Below are positions 11,031 to 23,312 of a DNA stretch of 64,000 nucleotides, one piece after another; position 1 is the first letter of the stretch, and each line of letters begins with the position of its first letter. The DNA lies in NCBI GenBank assembly GCA_036925085.1, contig JAUPFP010000024.1:2328001-2392000 (forward strand), given 5' to 3'. The position numbers and the translations under genes were made by a program. The notes below the pieces were generated by a model. It did not search any database. It had not been told where the DNA came from and worked only from the letters and a program-made list of their open reading frames with translations. The DNA comes from Brachycybe producta. Lineage: Eukaryota > Arthropoda > Diplopoda > Playtdesmida > Andrognathidae.

Positions 11031-12630
11031 ATATACAAAAATATATAACCTAGCACAATAAATTTATAAAAGTAAAGCAACGCCATGTCAGGAAAAAAAT
11101 GCTGTTTAGAGCTAAAACGAAGACATCTTTTGCTTATAACTTAGAAGGCAATCCATTTTTTTACATGTTCATTGAATCGTGTTCTAACTGAAGTTCTAAG
11201 TACAGTTTGCGCCATCTATTGGACACACTCAACTATGCCACAAAATGCTGCATAGGATGATAGAAAGAAGTCTTAGTTGCTATACCTCTTGTCTATCTTG
11301 ATAACCATTTTTTACAAATTTGACTACTTGACATTTTGTGTGTCCAATGAAAGCGAACTGTGGACACAAGATGGACGTCTCCAAAAACAAAAAGGCTTTC
11401 TTCAGTTTTGTTATATATATTATCCATATTTTTTTTATTTAGGGTAATGCAATCATAAATTATTATAATATGTATAGTTATACGTGTATATACATATATG
11501 TAATCCAGTGATTTATGTAGGCGGTTAAAAAGAAGAAAGAAAAAAAAGAAGCTCCGTCTACAATATACTATATATATAATCCCCCTGTCTACATGTTATA
11601 TATGTATGGCGGCTGTGTAGAGACAATAGCCTTAATGCACTTGTTTCATAGAAACGAATGAGAAATAATTACAAATTAAAATGCAGGCTGACATTACAAG
11701 CCACCCATCTAGCACACATAAATTTGAGGCTTCCTCATCTTCTGACATGACAGGTGGCAATTAAGTAAGCCCTTCCCGAGGGCACCTTTGGCCCTGACTA
11801 TCCATCATCGGACACCCCGGGGGCAAAACGTTCATCTATCCAACTCAGTCTTACCCTCCCCCCTCCCCTCTAAATCCATACATATATCCCTTGGTTTTCA
11901 GCTTTTAAAACCATCATAACTGTGGCTTCTGCCCACCCCTCAAACACATACAGGGGGTTCTTATGGACGTTAAACAATCTAGTATTACCAAATGACAAGT
12001 AATAGCAATGACAACCTGACGTGAGAGGATTTCGAGAGACTCAAGACAGTTCACCATGATGGTCAAGTTCTTTACAGAGGGACTCTATACTACAAACAAG
12101 CGATTATTAGAAAGCCTTAAAAAAAGCTTCTAAATCCTTTTTTTGACCACGTAACACAAACTGTCAGTATCCAATTGTGTATCATTTATCACTTAACTGC
12201 AATTAGTGACATTTCTTTCCCCCTCTCTCTCTCTCTATCTATCTTCTTGGTATAAAACCTTAGTAATTTCACTTAAAAGAAATCTAATGTTTTTTTTTAT
12301 TATTCAATTTATAAATGTATAAACATGATTGGCAAGTTCTATTTATCTGGCTTTTAATAAATTCATCTGCACGTCTTCTTCTTGTCTTATTCATAAATAT
12401 CAAAAAGTTATGTATGAATCTAAATGTTGCATTATTTTTTTTGAGCTGTTTCTTTTCCTTCATCTTTTTTTCTTTCATAAACACGAATTCAAATTGACGA
12501 TATTTATTATTTATCCATGCAGGTCAATGAGCTGCATAAATTTTAAACTCATTAATTGGTTACGAGTTCATAAACTGACTAACAAACAACAAAAATCATA
12601 GGTTTATAGCAGTTGTTGTAAGCAATAAGT
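11031..12630. other. Intergenic with GC-rich island
   Basis: Mostly AT-rich. Positions 11745-11850 form a short GC-rich island (TGACAGGTGG, CCCTTCCCGAGGGCACC, GACACCCCGGGGGC) with a plus-strand open frame but no methionine start and no paired splice sites. A CCAATAGATGGCGC site lies on the minus strand at 11209-11222. No gene could be supported. Confidence 0.5.
11209..11222 (-). promoter_or_regulatory. CTCF-like motif CCAATAGATGGCGC
   Basis: The ten-base core TAGATGGCGC fits the published animal CTCF core YAGRKGGCRS, and the CCA four bases upstream fits too, with one mismatch between. The same 14-mer recurs at 34268-34281. This is a motif match only, with no proof of binding. Confidence 0.3.
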
Positions 12631-12676
12631 GTTTTTGGACCTTTGTTGCTCTTTAGAGCAACAAAGGTCCAAGAAC
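12631..12676. repeat. Near-perfect 46-bp hairpin
   Basis: The left arm GTTTTTGGACCTTTGTTGCT and the right arm AGCAACAAAGGTCCAAGAAC pair with one mismatch around a very short loop (CTTTAG). A loop this short argues against a microRNA precursor and fits a cruciform or recent inverted duplication. Confidence 0.75.
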
Positions 12677-15053
12677 AATTATAAGATTCATGCAGAAAAG
12701 GTTCGAAAAAAAAATGTCTGAATGTCCATATCCCTGAGTTTGTGGGTAGAACAACTCAAGAAGGGAATAAGATAAACAGATACTGTATTTTTTATTTGAT
12801 GCAGTGGGGGTCTTCTTGACAAAAAAAAACTCCATAAATAATGAACAAAAGTATTTATTATATATCACATTCATAGGATTTCATATATTAAACTGTCACC
12901 TGACCAAACGAACATGGCCACTTTATCTAACCTGTATAAGAATGAACTTTGAAACTATCTTCTCAGTTACACAAAAGAGTGGATGGTTTTGTAATAAGTG
13001 GAATAAGAAGAACCTTGCAGAGAGGCTATATGCAAGTAAACCTCACTCACGACGTTTTTCTCTAAAAATCGAGTTGAATTACCTCAATAGATGTTTGAGA
13101 CTAACCCTAACTGATAAAACCAGCATGTGTAATTTGTACACATTATTACACCAATACACAAAAACATCCCAAACTGAAATACAAATACAATTGCTATGAC
13201 TTTTATATGTTTTAGTGCTATTTGAGAAGATATCAAACATAAGCATTGTTATAACATGTGAAAACAAACAAACGCCTCACTTTTCATCACAAAAAAAGAT
13301 TTCAATTCGTCATGCCTATGTATACTCTTGAGGATTCCTTTGGGTCATTGGATGGGTCATCAATAGTTATAAATCATCAGCAGAAGACAGCTCTATGCTG
13401 TTATTTATGTATTACAATATATATAGAAAGAGAGACAGACACCGTAATGGAGAAATAGGGGGAGGAGGAGGGTAAATATGGATTACCTCACCTCTGCCCC
13501 CTTATTCATTTTTAGTACAATACATATTAAAACCAGGAGAGACACAACCACTATGAATTATAATAAAATGTTTTAAGTAAAACGAATGCCATGTGTAGTG
13601 AAGTTTATGGATGTTCAAACAATTTGGTTTAGTGGTTAAATTGTGTCATCATCATTCATAATATCATAGATGGATATATATATATATAATATTTATAATC
13701 ATGAGCAAGAAGAGAAACAACAATAACATTTACAACTGCTATCATTCATTTGTCCCTATGTCATTTTTGGTGGACATTGAGGGGGACCATCATCATCATC
13801 AAACAACATCATAGTGGACATACACGACTGACAGATTGCCTCATTTTGTTGGCTCCATTTGTAATGGTTCATATTTTATTTATGAAAAAAAAAAGCTTCA
13901 ACAACAGCAAAGTCTGGCGAAATGCATGCCAATAATAAATAAATGCATGGGAATAACACAGCCGCTAGGCGGCGTATATTGCTCAGAGAGAGAGAGAGAG
14001 ACACAATTGTAGTAAATTGTGTATATAGTAAAATGTTCGTAAATCATAGGTTTCCAGTGATCTCTTGTCCTCGAACCCATTTATTAAAGTTGACACCATG
14101 CTTTCACGTCAATTTGCCACAGGTAATAAATCCAAATAATCCATTCTTCTGTCTCTCTTGATTTCCTCCCTTCCCTCCCTCCATTTTTTTATTCTTACTC
14201 CCTAAAACCATTTATTTCATTCATATATATGAAGGGATATATTATATTTATATACATATGATCATAACTGCTGAGAGGCCAACCATGCAACTATTATAAT
14301 AGTGTTACTAAAATTAAGATTTTAGACAACATTTGGTTTTGGTTAGCTTGAAAAACTACAATGATACTCCTTTTTTATAGTCGTCATTATGGGTGGTACT
14401 GGCAGGGAACATTTTTTAAAAAAAATAATATGGGAGAGAATAGAATCCTACAATTTAGTAGGATATGTCATGCTTGAAAAAGTTGAAAGTCACACACACA
14501 CATAGACATGTGTGTGTATACAAAATATCCCCCACCCTTCTTTCTAAGACCTCCTTAATTGTTTGTGTTCATTTGCCTATTATTAGAAACGATTTCAACA
14601 ATTGCAATCCATCCATCACTGGGCGGACATTTTCAAACAAGTAATCACATACACACACATAAACACACACAAAAAAGAAAGTATACCCTAAATATACATA
14701 TATTTATACATCTCTAAAAGTGTTCTTAGAAACTCTTTTCTAGTTTCAAGTCACAAAGAATATCTATCTGTGCCAACGTTTTCTCAGGTGGACTGTTCAA
14801 ACGGTAATTCTAGTCTCAGCTTTTTAGTGACAATTTTAAGAACAAATTGAAAGTGCAATAGAATAGTAAAGGAACAGCTTTAAGAGTTATTCCATTTTCA
14901 TACCTTCAATAAATATTTAAAAAACTGTTTTGGTATTTTTGAAAATTTCCAAAATCACGTCAAGTTCGAAGGGACATTTTAAACTGAAAACGTACTTTTC
15001 ATTTACTCTTCTACTTTACACCTTTTAATTTCTTCTTAGAATTTATTATAGCT
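12677..15053. other. Intergenic, nothing recognised
   Basis: Contains short simple repeats such as a GA run near 13986-14001 and AT runs. The 131-codon plus-strand frame at 12804-13199 has no recognisable domain and A/T-driven codon use. No transposon ends were recognised. Confidence 0.5.
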
Positions 15054-15310
15054 TGTTTACACATGGGCTAGATTAAATGTAAATGAATTCAAGTTAAAAA
15101 CATAAGTTAACTTTATTAATATCTGAACCAAATAAAATAAATACTTAAATCAGTCTTTTGTCACACTATCCTAATTATATATTGAAATACAAATTTAATA
15201 TATTTAAATATTAACTGAGATAATTGCGATAGACATTGCAATATTGCAGAAGACATTTAATTCGACATATTGTTTGTCCTTAACAGAGCTCTGTAGGTAT
15301 AAGAATTAAA
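15054..15310. repeat. Dispersed repeat family D, copy 1
   Basis: Similar over much of its length to 35895-36181. Shared landmarks in order are TTTACACATGGGCTAGA versus GTACACACATGAGTTAA, AATGAATTCAAGTTAAA, TTGACTTTATTATTAAT-like and ATTCGACATATTGTTTGTCC versus ATTCGACATATTGTCC, then GAGCTCTGTAG versus GGGCTCTGTAG. The right terminal repeat is less clear here than in copy 2. No coding content. Confidence 0.65.
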
Positions 15311-15339
15311 CCTGAGAGTACTTACTAATAATTAGAGAC

Positions 15340-15487
15340 AAAAAAAGAATTATACTTTTTGTAATCAAACCGACTGGTTTGAGGCTAAAGTTAACCTAAT
15401 CTTTAGCCGTTTTACAAATCTATCACAACTCTAGCCTCTAGTAGATCTAACCGGTCGTTTTGGTTACAAAAGCATTATTCTTTTTTG
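15340..15487. repeat. 148-bp TIR foldback
   Basis: The left arm AAAAAAGAATTATACTTTTT then GTAATCAAACCGACTGGTTT matches the complement of the right arm (AAAAAAGAATAATGCTTTTG, TAACCAAAACGACCGGTTAG) over about 40 bases with a few changes. GAGGCTA and its complement TAGCCTC lie further in. It looks like a MITE of unknown family. Confidence 0.7.
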
Positions 15488-15559
15488 CCTTCCTAATGAT
15501 ATAAGGTGCTCTCAAAACTTCATAACACAAACCGTTTCCAAAATCATAAACCTCTTACG

Positions 15560-15708
15560 GTGGATACAGACGATCAATTTTGGCTTGTCAATCCTGACCG
15601 TGTAAAGCAAGCTATGCAATGATGAAAACATAACCTGTATATAAGAAGTGCTGCCCAGATAAAATTTTAACAGAATGGATGGACAAGCCAGAATTGACAG
15701 TCTTTACC
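15560..15708. repeat. TIR element, GATCAATTTTGGCTTGTC arms
   Basis: The left arm GGTGGATACAGACGATCAAT TTTGGCTTGTCAATCC matches the complement of the right arm (GCTGGGTAAAGACTGTCAAT, TCTGGCTTGTCCATCC). The arms are about 36 bases and well diverged, so this is probably an older MITE. No convincing target duplication. Confidence 0.6.
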
Positions 15709-15710
15709 CA

Positions 15711-18700
15711 GCTTTATAGCTATACATACGCGGTATCTAAGGTATTTTACCCAAATTATCATTGATAACATACAAGTCATTGTATACCTAAATTGATTCT
15801 ACAATATTTGTGTGGCTTCACTGTGTGGTTTTGGGTCTATATTTTTTGTGGGGTATTTTACATATAAAGAGAAGACGACAGAGTGAACAGAAAAAGAATG
15901 ACAAACGGTGAGCAATATTCATCGTGCAATTCAAAAGCAACCTTATGTATATAAATTGTAACTTTTGAACCACGTTTGCATTCGTCATGGACCACAACAG
16001 TCGACCCCATTGATGATCTGATGGACTGTTTCGCGGTCTCACAAAACGATACATTCCCACCCAAGCGTGGACCATGCATGATGGCTCTTCAATAGCCCCC
16101 CTAACATTACCAACATAATTTCAACCTCACTCCATTTGAGTGTTCCCAAATCTGCGGCATTTTTTTCTTTCTATCTCACACACATTTCACTCATTCGTTC
16201 GTTTGTTGAGATCCCATTCTTTACAAAATTCTCTACACACATACATCATTGAAGGAGGAAAAGAAGGAAGGGGGCAGGGCCCTTTCACCCTTACACTGAA
16301 CACGCATAAATGTGTAATGCCATCTTATACTGTGTATGTATGTGTGTATTTGGAGAGAAACTTCGAACCGAACTGAAAACCGTTCATAAATCCTAAAAAT
16401 TGTGTACACTTTAAAATTAAATGATCCATGACAAATTCAAACCAAAAACCCCATTCAGTGTTGTATCCAGACGCTAAAAGTACAATATATAATATAACAA
16501 ATACGACCTATCCCAAAACATTCAAATACTACACAAATTTACATTTTACCAGGAACACACCACACACACTCTCTACTCTTTGACAAAAATAATGGCAGCC
16601 ATTTTAAATGTGGTCATATACATTTTTTCTTTCTTTCTTTCAGGTTTTTATATTAATTTTTACATATTATTAGCAATTCGTTTGGAAATTCAGAAAAAGA
16701 AAAACAATTGTTGAAATTATCCCAAATTGGGATGATTTTCTGGTCTTTTATAGCAAATTGTAAGTTGTTAGGTTGGTTACCAACCTAAATTTTACATTTG
16801 CATGAGAGAATTCATGTGTGTTAATAGGTTAATTGGACAATGCATATTTTGTTTTGCTGCAATTGGACTAAATTCTCCCTTTGCCATAGTTCCTCTGAAC
16901 TTCTTGCAAGAGTAAATTACTCGAATATTTGTATATTTATTGCGGAGTCATGACTTTAACCATATTTTTGGTGGTTGAACTTTGCTAAAATTTATTGCAT
17001 GCAGTGGAAAACATGCAACAAACAAACAAAAACTAATGCAAAAATGATGTCACCATTTCGGAAACATTTTTTCGCTTCTATAGATTCATCCTATTAATGC
17101 AATAGATAGGATTTTTTTTTTGCATTGCAAAAAAAAAACTTCTTGTCACACATTTCTTATTCTCTCACTCTTTGGTTTTTTTTCTTCCTATACTTACATT
17201 TTCTAACCCCGAAATCCCTATTTTTCTCTTAACTCCTTCAAACAGTTTAAAGTTTCCGTGTTTTTTTTTTATTCATCACGTTTTTTTTTTCTAAGTTCAA
17301 AAACAACAAGTTGCATGAATACATTTAACAGAGATCAACAGACAGACACAACTAAGGTGCTGAGAAAAGGATAGGATTTAAGTGTGTTGATGGCTAAACG
17401 TAGTCGTTTGAGGGACGCGATCATCTTTAGAGTTCAGTGGAGTAGAATAGAGAAAAGAAGAGCAGAAATTTCCACAGTAAAAAATCAAGTGAAATAAAAA
17501 AGCAAATATATTTGAATGTATATATGTGAAGTACATGAAGCCTATTATATCTGATTACAAATATATCAAAGTATACCATAAAATTGTCTGTAAAATCATC
17601 AACCACACACATAGGAATAAATGAATTTCCTCTTTGTGCCTTACCCATGATGCATCTTGATGTATTCTTTCACTAAACAGTTCCTTGAAAATGAATGAAA
17701 TTTTAAAAAGGAAACTAGAAAACATCTCCACAAACCTAATGCTAAAATGAAATTTCCGTGCACCTTCTAGTTTTTAAATGGAGAATCCAAAACTGGGAAC
17801 CTCAACAAACTGTCTGACGTTTACAACCAAATTGTTAAACTGGTCGTACACTGTAGTATGTTATCAAATGCACCCAAAGTATGATGCATTCACAAGAATC
17901 AGATATGCTACACAATTACTTGACAATTTGCAAAACCTGATGGAAAATGTCCACAATGAATTGCAATTTTGCAAACATAAAATACAAAATTAATAGTATC
18001 AACAAATCCAATCTAGATAAATAGTTTTGTTCTTGTTTAGGCCTTCTGTACATTGTCTAAATGGTTTATTAATTGTACAGATTGACTAGAAAATTGGTGA
18101 TTTCGTACGGTGACTAGTGAATCTGTAGATTTTTCACTTTACCGAAGTAGCATAGTCGTGTATTCTAATGTAACTAGAAGACTGTATTTTAATTTTTTTT
18201 TATCTACCTTTTAAAACTGTTATAACATGCCGAGGAAAAGAGTAATTTTCACAGCAGGGTGCACACTTAAAAAGTTAGATTGACAACAACGATTTTTGCT
18301 ATCAAAGAGCTGTCTCACCTGAAGGCAGCAAAGGAGACTTGAGAAGAAAACCATCATTTTAGCTAACAACAAAACCCACCAAAAATGATATCATGGAAGA
18401 TCATTTCAACTGTCAAAATCTTTAGAGAGATAGATTATTATTATTATTATATACACTTACTGACAGGAAGAAGAAGAAGAAAAAAAATGTGAAAGGAGAT
18501 ACATAACTATTAAGAGAGACTAACATAAAATAGGTTTCAAATGGTGATTTTGACCATTGAGGAGGTGATCTCCTGCAGTGTGAGAAACCACCATTTTATC
18601 CAATCCATTCAACACACGTCAGATATTCTTGAAAACGTTTCAGGATATTTCATCAAAAAACTCTTTTAAACATGGTTGTGGTGGATTCAACAATGAAAAC

Positions 18701-19837
18701 CCTATAATTTCTTTTAAAAAAAATAATTTCAACAAGGAACACGCCATCGTGTACTGTATATCTGTAGGTCTTACTAGATAATGTGACATTTCTTCTCTTG
18801 TCATTGTGGACATCTAATAAAATATTTAGTTAATTATTAACTATTAACATAATTATGTTGTAGAAAATCCTGCTGTCAAGAGATGAACGTGCTAGCCTCT
18901 ATTCAGCGACCAACACTGAATAACAATTGACTGAATGTCACATTTTCTCTAAGAATTGCTTATCCAATTATGCCATTTATGGAAAATTATGCCAAATCAG
19001 GCAACTGATTGCCTAAATTACCTATAGTATCAAACTGAATAAACGACAAAATTTGGCCAGTTATTCAGTTTAGCGTTTGTTCAGGATTGGCGCCTTATTC
19101 AATTTCTATGTTGGATAATATCTCAGTTTATACTCAACTCTATACACAGCTTTTCGTTTTAATGCGCGAGCCTTTGGCGCACCAATATACCAACATAATG
19201 AACTCCGTAGTTAAAAGCTAGAAAGCTAAATGATTACTATTTTTGGTAAATTCAGTGAAGTTTTATTCAGTTTAACATTTGTTCCAATTGCCACTAATTC
19301 CAATTGGCGTTTATTCTGTTTAGCATTTGTTCAATTTGAAGCTACGCAAGCGCCACCACGCCAAATAGCTTACTTTCCAGGATAGCATGATTTTCTACCA
19401 AACATGTGCAAAAAAAACCATTGTAATTAATACGTGGCGTAGTGACAGCTACAACTAAAAACAAAAGTTGCTGCTGTTGTTTCTTCAAACAATCGAAATG
19501 CTACAAAACTCAACAATTTATAAAACTTGTTGTATAAATCATTGTTTACATGTATAAGAAATGTGTGTATACAGTGTTATGGCTATACTATTTCAGCTGA
19601 AACCCATATAAGTAGAATTTGCAGTAAAGCACAAAGAAAAGTCCAGCAGTGGTAGGGTGTAGGTCTATTTTACGTCTTGTGTGGTCCTAACTTTTGTCCA
19701 CTGGTAACAAGTTTTCAATTTCCATGCCACCAACAGTGAGATTGTTAGCTAATTTACAGAGTGTACCTAAATTCATAAAGCCCTACTATGTCATGATATA
19801 CAGCCAGTGGAAATGAAGAATTTTTTTTTTAAATTTT
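15711..19837. other. Intergenic, no gene supported
   Basis: At 15955-16095 a GC-richer block has a plus-strand open frame ending CMMALQ and two minus-strand frames, with no acceptor before the plus frame. A short palindrome, AGGTTGGTTACCAACCT, lies at about 16770. Between 19027 and 19340 several degenerate copies of TTATTCAGTTTAGCATTTGT occur, one inverted, suggesting a worn repeat. Nothing else was seen. Confidence 0.45.
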
Positions 19838-20075
19838 TAGAAACTAGAATGATAGCTCAATTGCTTATGTATATTTTAAATGTTTGATACCTTGTAAAAT
19901 AAGCTTTTATGTCAGTTTGAAAAAGATCAAACTTTTTTTTCAGTAAAAAGTTTAAATTGAAAGATATCAACATTTTAAGCAATTCAGCTACACTTCTAGT
20001 TTGTAAAAACACTTTCACTTTCTCCTTAGTGTTGTTCTTCTGAAACACACAATATAACTACAGAGTTTGGAAATC
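19838..20075. repeat. Foldback family A, copy 3
   Basis: Left arm TAGAAACTAGAATGATAGCT, right arm CAGCTACACTTCTAGTTTGT, with TTATGTCAGTTTGAAAAAGA in the middle and the outer right segment CTTTCACTTTCTCCTTAGTG kept. Both arms are clear, with moderate decay. Confidence 0.8.
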
Positions 20076-22452
20076 CTCTGTGCATAAAACATTACTCTTG
20101 TTACTCTTCTAGTTTACAAAAGAGTTCAACTTCTTTGTAAAAAGTTGCTCACATTTTCAGCTCACCCTATGTCCAAGCAAAATTTGCAAATATGCAGTGA
20201 GGTGTCCTCTAGTGGCAAAGTTCGTCTTTAAAACATTAGTTGTTAAAAAGAAAAAGCATGATTCACTAAATTTAGTATTCTGATTTGAACCATATCATGT
20301 CCATATGCCATTTGAGAGAAGACAACCACCTTAACAACAGACCATGATTAATACACCTGTGGCACGCGAGCCACAATTATTGTACACGCAAGCATGACAA
20401 ATATCCTAGACAATGGCACCAGGTGCCCAGCATAAAAAAGAAAAACTCACTGTGGCATGCAAGTTGCAACAAACACGTCATTGAATATTTAATAATGACA
20501 ATGACAGCAATCATCTATTATAGCCCAAAGGTGGGCCAACCTACTCACATAAGAATAGCCGCCACAGAAACACACAAAACTACCATTATGGTGGTACTAT
20601 AGTACAGGTACACTGGCATGTTATAACGACATCTCCCCCCCCCCCCTTTTTCACAATGCCAATCCTTCATCGTTGATGAATAGCTTCTGTCAAAGTGGAC
20701 ACAGGACACCAATAACGCATGCGCACACCTGGGTTTTTTTTATAGTCTCATACTATTTAAAAACAACTGAATTGACTTAGAAAAAAAAAGTGCATACAAA
20801 TCAAATAATTAATGTGACAGTGAAAAATTAATTCATTTGACCTACAGACTAAAATCTAAATTGAATGTTGAAACTTATACTGGAGAAAAAAAAGATTACA
20901 ACTATCAATGTTTTGGTGTATATTTACAGTAGCCATTCTATTAAACAATGAATGCATAACTACCCTTCCAAGAATATACATTAAAGAACTACATCTTATA
21001 AAAAAAAACTAAGCCCATGATATCTGCAAAGCCTTTGGACTGGGTTTTTGCCAAAAGTTCACCAAAGGGTCCCTGTGGCTCAAAAAGCTCGTGAAAGCCC
21101 ATTAGACACTAAAAAAACCACCAGATCCATGAAGCGCATAAAGTCTACAAGGCTCTGAGGCTCATGAAGTCAATAAATATTACCATATCCACAAAGCCCA
21201 CAAAGTCTACCAGGTCCACGAAGTCCAGAGACTCCAGACTGTCCAGAGCTTTCATAAAATTACCATCCCATGCACAATTTGGCTCATGAGCATCCATTTG
21301 TAACTGAACATGAGTTAATTATACTTTTTATTCAGGTAACTCTTTTAATTTATTTAAATCGTTTTGCATATGTATCCTTAAAAACACCTAAACAAAGCGT
21401 TTAACTTCTTCTTTAGTGGAAAAATATAATTATTTAAGCGACCAACAACAAGTGTCAGTAGGCTTATATTTTATAAGCTAAGATTAATCTCAAGACAATA
21501 AATAAATATATTTCATGAAGACTTGATTCTAATTCTATTCTCTAAACTTAAGAAGACAGAAGATATAAAGAAAAAAAAACACGATCGTAAATTTAAATCA
21601 ATTCTACCAATAATAATAATCATCATATAAATTATTATATGCTGTAGTTAGCAACTTTTTTTACAGTTCAGTTCGTCCACAAGATAATTAGTCCAGCTTA
21701 ACTTATTATAAAAAGACTAGGCTTTTTGAAAGAAAACTAAAACGATGACTTGAAATGATCTTATCAACTCCTTTTCTATCTTTAAGAAGTTCAACTTCAA
21801 ATAAATTATGATATTTTATCTATTATTCTTTCTTAACAATGACTAAAGTTATTTCAGATCGTATATAATCTAAGTTTATGGACTTATATATACAATATAA
21901 TATGATGCATGCCATGGACAAGTCTTGGAATACATTTTAGCATTTTGGCAACAAAAAGGAGAGAAAACAAGAAGGACGCCCAGAGGGAGTTAGTTGTCTT
22001 ATAAAGAAAAACATTACAAGAAGTTTTCACTTCATATCTATAATATATGTTATATACCGAAAATTATAGTGGAAACAAGGGCGTGTATAAGTCGTTAAGA
22101 TTTTTAGAAGTGAGGGGGGGGGGCCCCTCCTATTTATGTTTATAAGACATTTTAGACAGAGTCTGTAATTATAAAAGGCAGGCTTCAGAAAACATGGCCG
22201 CCCTCTAAGAATAAGCCTACCCCATAATCATTTATTGAAGATTACAAAAAATGAAACAAACACAGTTGTAAAAACAACAAGAATACATTTTTCTTCTTCT
22301 TCTTGACATTGGTGGAAAAATCACACAAAATTCTTTATACTTGGTTACAAAAACCGCTTTTTAAAAACTCCACTGACCAGAGGCGCATTCGGAATATGAA
22401 AGAAAAAGCTATTATCCTGTAAAAGAAAACAGAAAAATAACTGGCGGAAACG
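20076..22452. other. Intergenic, no gene supported
   Basis: Holds a poly-C run near 20635-20647, a GCATGCGC site near 20718, and the 9-base periodic block at 21010-21250 listed separately. No open frame here resembles a known protein. Confidence 0.5.
21010..21250 (-). other. 9-base periodic block, possible collagen-like relic
   Basis: On the plus strand TCC, TCY or CCC recurs every nine bases between ACR-AAG triplets (CACAAAGCCCACAAAGTC, CCAGGTCCACGAAGTCC). Read on the minus strand, about 20 residues around 21180-21245 run as Gly-X-Y with a Gly every third position (GQSGVSGLRGPG). Further left the periodicity persists but the frame has stops. It could be a decayed collagen exon or just a degenerate 9-bp tandem repeat. 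No full triple-helix domain or splice sites can be shown. Confidence 0.3.
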
Positions 22453-22508
22453 CTTCTCAAGAAAGCAAGCTTCTAAGTTCTAACCCACATACTTGCTTTC
22501 TTGAGAAG
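22453..22508. repeat. Hairpin with 17-bp perfect arms
   Basis: CTTCTCAAGAAAGCAAG at 22453-22469 is the exact reverse complement of CTTGCTTTCTTGAGAAG at 22492-22508, with a 22-base loop. It could be a small-RNA-like hairpin or a foldback remnant. No other feature is attached to it. Confidence 0.75.
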
Positions 22509-22755
22509 AAGATTGAAAATTGAATATTATGACCTTCAATGTCAAGGTTATAGAATTTAAAAAATGTAGACATGTTTACAAAATGGCCTCCATTTATGAA
22601 GCATTCCATGGCCTCATATTTGAGAAGGAAGTGGCAAAATCAAGCAAATCCGGAAATTTTCTTTGAAAAAATTGTCTTGAAGGTGGAACAAAATCACCCT
22701 TCTAGACTCTTTACAACACAAAAAGTAGACTGTAGTTACTAATTGCACCGGGTTA
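22509..22755. other. Spacer, nothing recognised
   Basis: A short unique stretch between the hairpin and the Tc1/mariner-like element, with no features. Confidence 0.5.
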
Positions 22756-23310
22756 CAGGGTCCGGCAATAGGTATTGACAGTTTTATCGTGTGATTGACA
22801 GCTTAGTAATTGAAACACAGAGATTAAAACGGAACATATTTATTCTATACATAATGCAATTTTCAAATATGCTTATTTTTTAAAAATTATTTTAGACAAA
22901 TGTGCTCCTTCTTGTCTTTCGGATTCTTGGAGCCTGCTGCGAAAAGATTGCATGACACGGTGCAATACATCTGGGTCGATCGCTCTAATTTCGTTGGTTA
23001 TGTTGTTTCTCAACTCCTGTAATGTGTGGGGCCTGTCAACAAACACTTTGGACTTCAGATATCCCCATAAGAAAAAATCGCAGCCTAGGAATATCATATT
23101 CTCGACGAAATTGCCGCTGAACCTCGATTATGCTTCCCGTTCGAATGAACACCGTAACACAACAAATTCGTTGCTGCACAGGCCAAGAATTCATAGTTAC
23201 TGAAACTGCATAACATATTCAATTTATTGCGCAATATACTGTCCCCCACTCAGTGTCTGTCTTCCCACCACAGCGCTCACAAATGCGTCAGTGCCTATTG
23301 CCGGACCCTA
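22756..23310 (-). mobile_element. Internally deleted Tc1/mariner-superfamily transposon
   Basis: The ends CAGGGTCCGGCAATAGG and the complement of the right end (TAGGGTCCGGCAATAGG) are inverted repeats, flanked by TA on both sides (22754-22755, 23311-23312), the duplication used by IS630/Tc1/mariner elements. On the minus strand, 23202 to about 23100 encodes the start of a transposase (Met-Asn-Ser-Trp, then RTGSIIEVQRQFRREY), as in the DUF4817 helix-turn-helix N-terminus. From 23097 to 22873 follows its C-terminal tail (DFFLWGYLKSKVFVDRP through MQSFRSRLQE). The catalytic middle is missing and the junction changes frame. At 555 bp it cannot make an active enzyme. Confidence 0.85.
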
Positions 23311-23312
23311 TA

